Source: Mesostigma viride (taxonomy: Eukaryota > Streptophyta > Mesostigmatophyceae > Mesostigmatales > Mesostigmataceae). Taken from it: a stretch of 64,000 bases of DNA. Positions 1-10,200 of the stretch are shown here, one piece after another (position 1 is the stretch's first letter; every line of letters starts with the position of its first letter). The stretch spans positions 4,197,794 through 4,261,793 of the forward strand of contig RPFO01000175.1 of the NCBI GenBank assembly GCA_009746045.1, read 5' to 3'. A program made the translations under genes and the position numbers. Below the pieces are notes generated by a model. The model made no database searches. It saw only the letters and a program-made list of their open reading frames with translations, and had not been told where the DNA came from.

Positions 1-278
1 TTGGGGTCGGCGTTGTACCAAGACGCGTCCTTGGACACGATCACCACCCTGTCGCCGGGTCTCACGTCCCCCGACTGCACCCTCTTCCCCAAGTCGTATT
101 GGAATAGCGAGTCGGCGGCCTCGCGTGACAGCGACGGCGACCGCATAAGCACGCCGAGGGGGATCGGCCCATTGTAGCCCCTGCCGCAGTACGCGACAAT
201 GCGGCAGGCGAACGGGTTAATCCGCGCGGCCTCTTTGGAGCACTGGTCCAAGTCGACAAACACGAGTGTCCTGGTCAT
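1..278 (-). CDS. PIN/NYN-like protein, N-terminal part (runs off left edge)
   Basis: The frame opens with an ATG at 278 and stays open to the window edge, giving 92 residues. It begins with a hydrophobic strand and acidic pair (LVFVDLDQ), has AADSLFQYDLGK in the middle and then VVIVSKDASW. This order of an early Asp-rich strand, a helix with AAD, and a later VVxVSxD strand resembles PIN/NYN-fold ribonucleases, but that is a weak motif reading. The C-terminus lies outside the window. Its neighbours belong to the giant-virus-like block. Function is inferred only. Confidence 0.45.
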   Translation of the reverse strand, partial: MTRTLVFVDLDQCSKEAARINPFACRIVAYCGRGYNGPIPLGVLMRSPSLSREAADSLFQYDLGKRVQSGDVRPGDRVVIVSKDASWYNADP

Positions 279-485
279 GGCGGCGCGGTTATATTGACAA
301 AAAGAAAAACTGCTATACTGTTTAAGCACCCATCGACGCACCATCGCGCGATGAAACAGTGTTCCTATTGCCTGAAGTTCATCACCCGGACACATCGGGG
401 GTGCACTCCCGTGACAGCTGGTTCTGCTCCTTCCCCTGTCTGTACTCCTTCAAGCACGGAGCGGCCGTGTACCAGAAGAAGCCGG

Positions 486-1096
486 TTAACACTTCTTCTT
501 CGGTTCCGTCTTCTTAGCCTTCTTGGTCTTCTTAGCCTTCCTCTTCTTGACCGCTCTCGGCTTACAGCCCGCGGCCGGGTCCTTTTTCGGTTTGATGTAC
601 TGCACGCACGGTTTGTCGTCGTTCTTCTTCTTGAGCTCTTTATAAATCTTTTTCTTCTCCTCCCTCTTGGCCTTCTTCTCCTTATCTGACCGGGGCACAA
701 GAGAGCTCGCAGGCTGCTTTTTCAACAATGCCCCCCACACTTTCTGCTTCTTTTCAGCCAACGTCAAACAGCTGTCGAACTTCATCTTTGGCATCAAGGC
801 CTCCGTCTCCTTGCGCGCTCGCTCCATCGCGTCCTGGAGACTGAACATGCGCTCACATTTTAGACAGTCGTCGTAATGAGTCTCCATCTCGTGCTGGCGA
901 TAGATGGAGCCGACGAGTTTCGTCCAGGACTTCACGTTGTCTTCATGGGCTTCTCCGTTCTTCTGTCGCACCTTGGCAACGATGTCTCCTCCGCGTTCTT
1001 CTCCAGGTCTGTCTTAACGAGCCCCCCGACCGTCTGGTCCGCGCTCCCGTTGAACACCTGGCGTCGACTTCCAATGACCGGTTCCTTGACTGGCAT
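486..1096 (-). CDS. DUF5771-like giant-virus basic protein, frameshifted
   Basis: An ATG at 1096 opens a frame starting MPVKEPVIGSRRQVFNG and continuing to GGLVKTDLEKN. This matches the block GS(K/R)xxVxxGxAxxTxGGLxxxDL that I recall from small proteins of many Nucleocytoviricota (DUF5771-like). The frame then goes out of register at about 960-1010, and a second frame carries the rest to 486. That part has a possible zinc pair (DDCLKCERMF), a lysine-rich tail and the end KKTEPKKKC. The longer ORF by itself has no ATG before its first 160 residues, which supports one gene with one indel. A paralog is at 33,613-33,911. Molecular function is unknown; the basic tail would suit nucleic-acid binding. 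Confidence 0.6.
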
Positions 1097-1127
1097 CTCG
1101 GCTTATACCCACTGAGCACATAATATT

Positions 1128-4100
1128 TTAAACGTACTCGATATATATGGAAGGCAGGACGGGGGGTCTGTAGGATGTATTGAGAAGGCGCCCAGCACGT
1201 TTGCCGTATTCCTTCACCGTATACGTATCGTGTAATACAGAATCGAGCTTGTCCTTGACCACTCTCTTGTGTCGCATCAATACATCATGCACAACATGCT
1301 TGTCTTCCCGGCCCAACAAGTGATCCACGTCCATGTCCTGCTGGATGGCCCTGTCTCTCAATATCTGGGCAGTGTACTCCTCCGCGCGGCCAATGGCCCT
1401 CCCGGCCTTCTCGACGTCCACCTTTAGAATGGCTTCTTCTCGAACCTCGGCCGCCGCCTTCTGGATATCCTCCGGGGGGGTGATGTGTTTTATCATCACG
1501 GGCAGCGGCTTGACGACGCCGTCCACCTTCACATGGAACCAGGGGTCGTTGACCCTCCCAGCCTGCCAGTCCACGCGGACGTTGGAGTTGGGCTGAGGGA
1601 CCTTCACGATCACGCCGCGTTTCTGTTCGCCTTTGTGCACAAAGTCCACGGTCTTCCCCATCCACCCCTGGCAGTCGGACGGGCGCGGCACGCGGCACCT
1701 GGTCTTGGGGGGGGTTCTCTTGCCGGGAGAGGCGCTGACGGGTCGCTCTTACGAATGTTGACGCTGCGTGTCTTGTACTGCTCGTCTCCTTCCATGCTGC
1801 CGGGACACACGTGGTCGCGCAAACCCAACTCGAGCGCGCGCCCTTTGCGGGGCTGTACCTCGCCGTCGTCCTCGGTGTACTTTCCGTCGACGAACCGCCC
1901 CATGCACTTCAACTTGCGAACGGGGGCGCCCGTATCCGTGACAGGGGCGGGTTGGGGGTCTATCTTGCGCGGCACGACGTCCTTTTGAATGCTCCTGTAC
2001 CCAGAGCACAGCATGTAGTTCTTGATGGCGTGCGGCCTGATGAGGGCGTGGAAGGCGTTAATCACGGCGATAGACAGGTTTAGTCGCGTCCTCGTGTGTT
2101 GGAACGCCTCCTTGCGAATATAGTGCTTCCCCGTGTTGAAGGCCTGTTCGATCGGGTTGTACTCGGGGCTGTACGGCGGCGTGAAAATAAGTGCCGGCCT
2201 CCGCCCATCCTCTCGCATCGACAACCGCGTGGGTGGCTCCAGCACGCCATCGCCGCCTCCTCTCTTTCGCAGCAGCTGGGCCAGCGGCGACAGCTCGGAG
2301 ATGGGGAACACGGCCAGCTGGGGCGGCAGTTTGTTGTTGAGAGCGATGTCGCGGTTGGACGCGGGGTCGTGGTAACTCGCCCCGTCCAGCAACACGGTCT
2401 TCCCCTTTACGAAACTGTCCGGCAGCGACCTAATGAAGGAGCGGAAGAGCGACTTGGACACCGTGACCGGAGCGGCGCCCACGTTCAGTTCGCGCATCTG
2501 GGAAACGCGCAAGTTGATGGTGGAGATCTCCCTGTGGCGCACGCCGTCCGCCGACGCCTTGGGCTGCCGTATCTTTGCGGGAGCTCTGGCCGGCAGCAGG
2601 TTGTTTATGTGGGTCTCGAACTTGGTCGGGAACATGTCGCCGTTGAAGTACTTGTCCTCCTCCTCGTTTCCTTCCGCCTCCTCTTCCGCGTCCTCGTCCA
2701 CCTCGTCCCCGTCCGCCGCGGGAGGCGCAGGGGGGCAGGCGGCCCGTCTGGGTTCGCCCGCGCCCTGTACTTGTAGCCGCCGCCGCCCTCGACCAAGGAC
2801 GGGAGCCGTTCGTGGATGCGAGTGAAGAAGGCGTCCTTCTCCCCCCTGAACACGTGCACGATCTTCCAAATGTGGACGGCCATCTCCACCCTGCTCAGGT
2901 TCTGCTTCTTCGTGTATCGCTGGAGGGACAGGTTCATCGAATGGAATAACGCCTTTGCCAGGTCCATGTCCGCAACCTTCTTGCTGTTGTGCAGGTCCGC
3001 GTACCACTTGCTGTACAGGGGGCTTATCGGGTTCGCCAACGCCGTGTGCAGCTTCGATCGACGGTCGCGGTGGGGCTGGGACAGCGGGTAAAAGAGAGAT
3101 AAGTATATCGTCTCGAACGAGGACGTTTTAAAAGTGTTGTACACCAGCGTCATGGTGGCCTGTATCCCGTCCTCAAAGTCCTCCTCGTGATCGTACCTGC
3201 CCCTCGTGTCGTCGTACGCCAGCGCCACGCTGCCCTGTGCGGCGCTCTTCGTCCGTTCCAGCATGCCCGTTATCGTGATGTCACTCCTCCCCTTGTGCAT
3301 CCAGCCGGACAGCACCGGCGGCTCTTCGCCGTACACCCGATTAGACACCCTGTAGTTGTGCTGGGAAATGTACGCCTGGCTGACATAGTCGTAGGCCGCC
3401 AGCCGCAGCACGAATTCCACTCGCTCCTCGTTGTCGTCCGTGAACGTCACGTGTTCGGCTATCAGTTTGTCCGGCAACGCCAGCCAGTAGTTCTCGCGCA
3501 TGAACGTGCAGTTGATGGCCCTTTGTATGTCCCTGTATCCGTGTTGACCGTCCGCGTCCGGGGGCAGCCGGGTCCAGAACTTGTCTGGCATCTGGGCGCA
3601 GTTAGCAAAGCCCCTCGTCTCGTCGTAGGGGAACTTCTTGACGAACCAATCGTAGAAGAAGGTGCCGTCCTTGGACATGTCGCCGAGGACCTGCTTGAGC
3701 TTGAACAGACGTATCCTGTCCTCCGCCCCCTCCTCCTGCCTGCATATGTCACCCACTATTTGCACGATGCCGTCCCACCAGATCCCCTGGCGAAGAGTCT
3801 CGGCCACCGCCTCGTGACGCTGGTTCAAGCACGGGGTGTGGTTCACTATCCTGGAAGGCAGCGGGGGGAATATGCGCAGGAAGAACGCCGGCGTCTTCTT
3901 CTCGTCATCGGGCCACTTCATCGCCGCCCACACGATCGTGCGCGTGTCGCTCTGTTCGCGCCGTCGCAGTTGAGGTATCTCGCCCTTCTTGGCCCACGCC
4001 CTGGACGGCGCCATGTTCATCGTGACGCTGAACTCGTCGATGAAGACGCAATCCTCTGCAAACAGCGTTTTCTGCAACTCCAGTAGGTCGTTGGACTTCT

Positions 4101-4722
4101 CCTTTACGTACCGCAAGTCCTTCTCGATGTAGTCGTACGCTACCTTCTTGTATGTCAACTCGTGTTCCTTGCGAGCCCTCTGCACGTCGGCAGCCGTGAG
4201 TGTGGCACCGCGCAAGAGGCCGTTCGCCTTTGCGAACATTGCACGAGTCTCTTTCGGCACCCGTGCGAGGATGGCGCCCTCCTCGTCGGCGCCCTTGTTG
4301 ATGAAGTACACCAGGTCGTCGGCGGACATGTAAGACACGGCGGAAGTCTGGAGCGAGGAAATGAGTTTGGAAAGGTCCTTCCACCCCTGATCTCCAAAAC
4401 GGGCCACGTGGTTCGGAACCGCGTCCCTTATCCTGGCGGCGTTCACCATCCTGCCGTTGCTCATCACCTTGTCCCACGCCCTTCGCACCATCGGGCGCAG
4501 GGCGGACCTCTTCACATCATCTTCCCTGCTGTAATCGAGCCCCAATGCCTTGTCGTGTTTCCATAATGCATGATATCTTATCGCTGTCTTCTTGTCGATT
4601 CCGTAATGGTCGGCGATGGTCTGAATAGTCGCGTCACCGCGGTTGCTCACGTCCATGGCCACCCTATGTCTAAAGTGCAAGCTGTGAGCCTTTCCCGAGG
4701 TTATGGCGCGCTGCGTATCCAT
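1128..4722 (-). CDS. Large IS630/Tc1-like DDE transposase-related protein with insertion in the catalytic core, two frameshifts
   Basis: The first 705-codon frame starts with an ATG at 4722. Residues about 30-55 form a helix-turn-helix (TIADHYGIDKKTAIRYH). The first catalytic Asp is in CVFIDEFSVTMN (residue 229, near 4,037), followed by RAWAKKGEIP, typical of the IS630/DDE_3 group. The second Asp is in TVLLDGASYHD (near 2,384) and the Glu in PPYSPEYNPIEQAF (near 2,145). D1 and D2 are about 550 residues apart, against roughly 100 in the family, so a region of about 450 residues is inserted. The frame changes at the G6 run 2730-2735 and again at the G8 run 1707-1714. After the second shift the C-terminal part (GWMGKTVDFVHKGEQKRG, ending IYIEYV) continues to 1128. 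The last 190 residues could be a separate gene, but they have no ATG of their own upstream. No terminal inverted repeats are evident, so it may be a resident viral protein. Confidence 0.6.
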
Positions 4723-4755
4723 TCGTACAATTTATTGCCGAAAATAATATGTTTA

Positions 4756-5190
4756 TCAATACGAGCGCCGTTCCAGGTCGTCCGTCACCGGCATGTTGGT
4801 CATGCGCGTTGTGTCGGCGACGCTCCAGGGCTCCACAATGCTCTTAAAGGTGTCGCGTGGGATGGACGGCGAGGGCCGCTGCAGGGACCCAGGAGGGACA
4901 CCCGGTCGGTAGTTTGCCACGTTGTCCTTATTCTTGTCTGCCTCGCGCTTCTGCCTGCCTACCATGAGTCGCTTGTCCACCATGTACGCCACCGTCGCCA
5001 GGACGGAAACCAAGAAACCAGAGAAGGCGCCTCGAAACGAGTTGGTGAGGATGCCTCCGAGCACGGCGCAGTATATTCCGAACCGCCTCGCCGAAAGGAA
5101 CCTCTCCCTGGAGGGGATCCCCTGCGCCAACGGCCAGAATGACAGGTAGTCGTCGGACAAACCCTCGAAGTAGGTGTCGACAAAACCCAT
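4756..5190 (-). CDS. Membrane protein, 144 aa, unknown function
   Basis: The frame has an ATG at 5190 and lies 34 nt from the start of the transposase-like gene. Residues about 36-72 form two adjacent hydrophobic stretches (GIYCAVLGGIL and GFLVSVLATVAYMV) that could span a membrane twice or lie as a hairpin. A charged, proline-rich tail follows (PGVPPGSLQRPSPSIPR). I do not recognise a family. Small two-span proteins with soluble tails are common among virion membrane proteins of giant viruses, so a virion role is possible but is inference. Confidence 0.6.
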   Translation of the reverse strand: MGFVDTYFEGLSDDYLSFWPLAQGIPSRERFLSARRFGIYCAVLGGILTNSFRGAFSGFLVSVLATVAYMVDKRLMVGRQKREADKNKDNVANYRPGVPPGSLQRPSPSIPRDTFKSIVEPWSVADTTRMTNMPVTDDLERRSY

Positions 5191-5213
5191 CCGCGTTTCT
5201 ACAGTTAGCTACG

Positions 5214-5723
5214 TTAATTTTCAAGCTGAGGTAGGCCCGCGTCTCCCCCGTCGCCCATCTGCTCCATCATGTGCTGTATGAGGCCCCTGCACGCCGCCTC
5301 GGGGTCCTGCTGCCCCTCCACCACACTGTTGGCGAAGGACTGCGCCATGGCCTCCGCCTGCTGCATGATCTCGGGGGGGATCTCCTGGATGCCGATGCCG
5401 ATGATGGCCAGAGTCTGCAGGTACTGCCAGATGGCCTCCTGGGTGCCGGCGGGGGACTTTTGCCACTTGGTCTGGAAATTGACGTCCCGCAAGTACGGCA
5501 CGTCGCCGAACGCCTCAAACACCGACTCGTCCTTGGACATGATCGCCTGCATGTGAGGCCCGATAGCCTCCATGTACTTCTGCAACGGCAGCCGGGCGTT
5601 CGACTTGCACGCCAGCTCGAACGCCGTCAGGATGCCCGGGATGGTCCGCTCTTCCGGGTACGCCATCTCGAGCTCGCTCAGGAAGGACTTCATCATGCTG
5701 TTGAAAGCCTGCACCGCCGACAT
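5214..5723 (-). CDS. Hypothetical helical protein, 169 aa
   Basis: I chose the ATG at 5723 (MSAVQAFNSMMKSFLSELE) because it lies just downstream of an AT-rich stretch with a TATATA-like site (5,733-5,738), and the upstream codons of the open frame have no ATG. The protein is predicted mostly helical, with an acidic N-terminal half, a central LAIIGIGIQEIPPEIMQQ segment and a glutamine- and methionine-rich C-terminus. The opening pattern (FNSMMKSFLSELE ... YPEERTIPGI) is reminiscent of short uncharacterised giant-virus proteins. No catalytic motif is visible. Confidence 0.6.
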   Translation of the reverse strand: MSAVQAFNSMMKSFLSELEMAYPEERTIPGILTAFELACKSNARLPLQKYMEAIGPHMQAIMSKDESVFEAFGDVPYLRDVNFQTKWQKSPAGTQEAIWQYLQTLAIIGIGIQEIPPEIMQQAEAMAQSFANSVVEGQQDPEAACRGLIQHMMEQMGDGGDAGLPQLEN

Positions 5724-5803
5724 CGCGCACCTATATACACTACAGCGCAAATTATTAGGCGCGCGTAGACGAAAAAAATATATGCCAACAAGGTATACGC
5801 AAA

Positions 5804-6004
5804 ATGGTGCTCTCGCGGTCCCCGTTGACTCAGGATATCATCAAGGCCATGGTCGTCATGCTCGCTCTGGCGCTCGCCGACGCGCACGAAAACAATACCG
5901 GGTACGCGGCCGGGCTCAAGGACAAGAGCATGTGGATGCGGATCGCCTTCGTCTCCGGATCTCTCGCCGCCTTCTGGTTGGTCTTTCAGCCGCGACTAGG
6001 CTAA
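5804..6004 (+). CDS. Small two-span membrane protein, 66 aa
   Basis: The ATG at 5804 opens a short frame with two hydrophobic segments, residues about 12-26 (IIKAMVVMLALALADA) and 44-62 (WMRIAFVSGSLAAFWLVF), joined by a polar loop containing HENNTGY. It is transcribed away from the gene at 5,214-5,723, so the 80-nt AT-rich gap probably holds a two-way promoter. No family is recognised. It stops at a TAA 67 nt before the next gene on the same strand. Confidence 0.55.
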   Translation: MVLSRSPLTQDIIKAMVVMLALALADAHENNTGYAAGLKDKSMWMRIAFVSGSLAAFWLVFQPRLG

Positions 6005-6071
6005 CGGCAGCGCACGCACCGCGCTCAAAAAACGCAAAAATTCAAAACGTTCTGTATAGCGCGATCGAACG

Positions 6072-6707
6072 ATGGACGTCAAGGTCCGCATCAACGGAAC
6101 GATGCACAAGTGGTCCTTCCCCTCCTCCATGGTGGGGACCGCCCAGTCCATGACCGGCGAGAGCGCAGAGGAGTGCAAGACAATCCTCAAGACCGTTATC
6201 GTGCGTCTCGCCGGGCTGCTCGAATCGGGAGCCATGGAGGGCGCGGTCAGCGACGTGGAGGTCGTGTGCCTGATGCACATCAGGAACCAGAAGGACCTGC
6301 CCGATGTCATGAAGAATGGCATCTCGCTCATCCTCGACGGCTGGAAGGCGGCCGAGGAGAGCATCAACGAGCAGGGGCGCAAGGGGCTCAGGATGCTGGA
6401 ACGGATTATACCTGTGCTCATGACGTGCGAGAACAGGGAGGCCTTCGACAAGTTCTTCTCCAGCACGCTGTACCCCTGCATGGAGGACGGGGAAATGAAA
6501 GCCATCGTCAAGTTCCTCAGGGTCATGTCCAACTGGACCAACTCGGGCGAGCCCCTCGTCAAGAAGGACAGCCACTACATCGAGAAGTACTTGGAGAGGG
6601 TGTACGCAAACCTGGTGACCCCCGTCCTGGCGGTCAAGAAACACACGGTGGTGTCAAAACGGCTAGACGCCGCCGCAGACACCATCGAGGAGTACATCGA
6701 CACCTGA
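6072..6707 (+). CDS. Hypothetical protein, 211 aa
   Basis: The frame begins with ATG at 6072 (MDVKVRINGTMHKW) after an AT-rich leader. The protein looks largely alpha-helical, with repeated patterns of Leu, Met and charged residues (RKGLRMLERIIPVLMTC, KAIVKFLRVMSNW). It has neither a signal peptide nor a membrane segment. The coding frame is GC-rich in third positions, like its neighbours, which supports it as a real gene. I do not recognise the family. Confidence 0.6.
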   Translation: MDVKVRINGTMHKWSFPSSMVGTAQSMTGESAEECKTILKTVIVRLAGLLESGAMEGAVSDVEVVCLMHIRNQKDLPDVMKNGISLILDGWKAAEESINEQGRKGLRMLERIIPVLMTCENREAFDKFFSSTLYPCMEDGEMKAIVKFLRVMSNWTNSGEPLVKKDSHYIEKYLERVYANLVTPVLAVKKHTVVSKRLDAAADTIEEYIDT

Positions 6708-6827
6708 GGCGGCGCGCTTTCGCACGCCCTATTCTCGGGACTGTCTATTGAGTACACACACCGACATGAGTGGAGGCGCGCCGCTCGGAAAGGCGTTCTC
6801 ATTTTCCCCATCGCCGAGGAAGACAGC

Positions 6828-7136
6828 ATGCCGCAACAACACGTGCAAGGACAGCAGGACGGGCGACCCCCCGCCGAGATTGAGAGGGAGCCCATCAACA
6901 TCCCGTCGCAATCGTTCCCACCGCCACCGAGCGGCATTGCCAGGAGGCCCGCGCAGCCCGACCAGGCCCAGCGGCTGGCGAGGCAGCAAACGCTGTTCGA
7001 GATGAAGATGCGCGAGATAGCCAAGGAGGAGTCGCGCAATAGCGGCATGATATTCCTCACCGCCGGCGTCGTGATCGCCGGCATTCTTGCGTACACGTAC
7101 ATTTACAAGAAGCCGCCCGTCGAGCTTCCCGAGTGA
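6828..7136 (+). CDS. Single-span C-terminal-anchored protein, 102 aa
   Basis: The start is the ATG at 6828 (MPQQHVQGQQDG). The first 55 residues are rich in Gln and Pro (PSQSFPPPPSG). A short charged helix follows (FEMKMREIAKEESR), then one hydrophobic span at about residues 75-94 (MIFLTAGVVIAGILAYTYIY) and a 10-residue tail. This is the layout of a tail-anchored or type II membrane protein and fits a minor virion membrane component. An AATAAA-like signal lies 3' of the gene (TTAATAAAG near 7,162). Confidence 0.6.
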   Translation: MPQQHVQGQQDGRPPAEIEREPINIPSQSFPPPPSGIARRPAQPDQAQRLARQQTLFEMKMREIAKEESRNSGMIFLTAGVVIAGILAYTYIYKKPPVELPE

Positions 7137-7204
7137 CTCGGTGATTAAGCCCGTCTATTTTTAATAAAGTTTTTTCTCGCACTATTGTATCGCACCACAA
7201 CACA

Positions 7205-10200
7205 ATGAGCGTCTCCCTTTCGACCCTAGGAACTGGCAGATTCAAGCAAGTGCTCACCGAGCAGGTAAGCTCAGACGTTCAGCCAACCAGTTCATTTGCC
7301 ATCCTGTCCAACACCAAGATCGACCTAGTTCCCAACGTCCTCAATGGAAACGCCGTCGACGCCACCGTTTTGCCGACGACCGACCTGGCCACCAACGAGG
7401 TCGTCGTGCACGGTAACCTCCGTGTTATGGGTGCTATCGACGGCGCACTCAGCAGCAGCAGTGCCCCCACGGTGGACTACACCAAGAACACGTCGACGAC
7501 CGAGGCGACCAACACACTCTTGGCTTCATCCAGTAACCACCTCGTTCTCCAGGCAGCATCCACCGCGAAGGAGGTGATCGTGCAGGACTCGAAGTTTGTG
7601 GCCCATCGCCCGACGACCGCACTCACCACCACCACCGTGCCTGTGCCTGACATCCTGGCCGTCCGTGCCGAGAGAGCGGGGGCTGCCGATACCCAGGAGT
7701 TCACCCTGGGTCTCGCGTACGGCGACACGGGCTCTACCTTCTTGTCCACGGATGGCAACTCCACCAGCAAGACCGCGTGGCGCGGTCTCATCGATTCGGG
7801 GGCAAACGATATGGAGATCAAGTCTGACTCCCAGATGCGCGTGTCCGCCGACCGTCTCGCCACCGGTGAGGTGCGGCTGGGAGCTGGGTCTGGCATCACC
7901 CTGGCACCCAGCATCGCCACACCGGGTGCCGACCCCGCCACCAAGATCGTCGTGCAGGCCGCCGCGCTCGAGGACACGTCTCTCGCCGTCTCGGGCGTGT
8001 CGGCGCTGTCGGAAACGCGGCAGGCGCACGCGTACTCGACCGACGCCACCACCATCGCGGCCAAGAGGGGCGTAGGCAACTCCACGACCGGCGGCAACCT
8101 CTGGATCACGGGCGATACCAGTGTAGCGGACAGCAGCGTCGCCGTCGAGCAGGTCAAGTTCGTCGACTCGAGCGTGTCGACCACCAACCCGTCTCTCGCG
8201 CTGTCCGCCGCGGCTAACGTCTCGGTCATGAACGACCTGGTGCTCACCGCCACGGACGGCGACGGCGGAAAGATTGCCACCAAGACCGGCGACCTCTACC
8301 TCAACCCCGCGAGCGGGACACTCAAGGTCAACGGCAACATGCAGGTGGACGGCACGCTGACGACCGTCAACACCACCGTGCAGGAGGCTGTCGTCACCGA
8401 GAAGACTCTGCGACTCGCCGGCACCAAGAACACGGTGGCCGTCGCGTGGGCCTTCAACGGCAACTCCAACCTCAGCACGACCGGTGTGGTCATGGCCCCC
8501 ACTAACGCCTCTGTCACGGCGGGCAAGCTGCTGCTGGCCGCCAACGTGTCGGCGAACGGCACGGCCAGCTGGGTCTCCCCCTTCCCCAAGAACCTCGAGT
8601 CGTTTGAGATCACCTTCAATGTCTCTCTCGCCGGCGTGCCAGGTGCGGCGTCGTCTGTCAAGAAACTGTTCTCGTACGGCCCCTTGGCCGGCAAGCTGAA
8701 CGTGCCCGCATCCGGCTCGTTTGGAACCGTCACCATCGATAACGGCGGCGGAGTGACCAGCACCTCCTCGTCGACTCCCATCAGGACGGACGGCACCATC
8801 GCCAACATCAAGTACAAGGTCGTCGCGCGCAGGACTTACTACGCCACCACCGCAATGTCCACCTTCGAGCTGTTCGTCGACGGTGTGCGGTGTATCAGCA
8901 CCACCGGCGACGGTATCGCTCTTCTCGACCTTCTCGCCACCCCCGCCTTCGTTCTCGGCGGCGACACGTTCACCTGCGCAGTCTCGTACGACGACATCCG
9001 AATCGAGACCGTGACCGCCCCCTCCAACACGGTGACCGACGGGGCGGGTGTCAGCGTCCTCGGCGACGGCGCCGTCAACAACGTCCCTTGCGACCGCTCG
9101 ATCACGTGGCAGAAGGGAACCACACAGGAGAAGGGCGACCACACCGGCTCCTACTGGCAGGTGAAGGGCGGGCAGCTCATGCTCTCCCGGACGATCGACG
9201 CCAGTCTGCGGAAGGCGCCGGGGTCCAGCATCCTTCTCAGCTCGCTGCCTGCCAAGACCGGCATCGCACCGGCCGCCATGACCGAGCCGAATATGTGGCC
9301 CATGTCCGCCTACACCGGAACCACGCCCAACTTCTCGACCGTGGATTCTGTGTCGGCGCTGAACCTGGCGTACTCCGCCACATCGGCTGCGGCCTCCGAG
9401 ACGTGGCTGGATACCTGGGATCTGACGGGTACGGATCCGCTAGCGAACACCGGCACGGGGACGAGCGGGGCGTTTACTATATCGCCACAGACGGGCTATG
9501 TTGGCAATAGTTCGCTGCAGGTTCCAGCTCAAGGATCGGCCACCAACGCCTTTTATGTGCAGCTACCCGACCTCGACACGGGCACGGCAAACAACGGGCT
9601 GGGGATATGGACGGTCGAGGCGAGAGTGAAAACGACCGTTAATAACACCTCCGACGTCCTCCTCTTTAAACTGGGCCAAGACTTCTTGGGCGCGGGCGGC
9701 GGTAACCAAGTCGCACTCTTTCTTAACGGCTCGAATGGTTTGTGCCTGAGAACGGAGTGTCCCGGAGCCGGCGATGACAGTTTGCTGATCCCCATCGCGA
9801 CCAACCAACTCGCGACCGCCCCCGCAATCAATCCCAACGACGGCAACTACCACACCTACCGCCTGTCACGTATCGCGGTTGGCGCCTCTCAGGGGGAAAT
9901 TGCCCCGGGCACTGAAAACACTTACTTCAACCTTTGGGTGGATGGACGTCAGATCAACGTCAACACGGGCTCTAATGGGGTCATAATCAACAATGGCACC
10001 AAGTTGTCCCACGCACCCCTCGTGAGCACCACCCAAAACTGGCTCCGTCTCGGCAACACTCAGCGGCCGGCACTTACCGCGGCAGTGACGGTGGATTACG
10101 CGAGGTTCAAGAACGGCTTCACCAACACCGGCACAGACATCTGGCTCGGGGAGTGGCAATTCAGCGGCACATCCACATTCAGCACGGGACCAGGCTCGAG

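Noticed and set aside
294..700. Plus- and minus-strand open frames over the start of the window
   Set aside because: They overlap the DUF5771-like gene in other frames and consist of low-complexity Leu- or Arg-rich translations of its Lys-rich codons.
1128..4722. Intein or homing endonuclease as the insert in the DDE protein
   Set aside because: No Cys/Ser at an N-terminal splice site, no terminal HN(C/S/T), no LAGLIDADG or GIY-YIG motif were found.
5267..5768. Alternative frames on both strands over the 169-aa gene
   Set aside because: High-GC shadows; only the frame starting at 5723 has balanced composition and a suitable upstream AT-rich region.
7526..9142. 538-codon minus-strand ORF within the large fibre gene
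   Set aside because: Antisense to the 1548-codon frame, with shadow composition and no domain.
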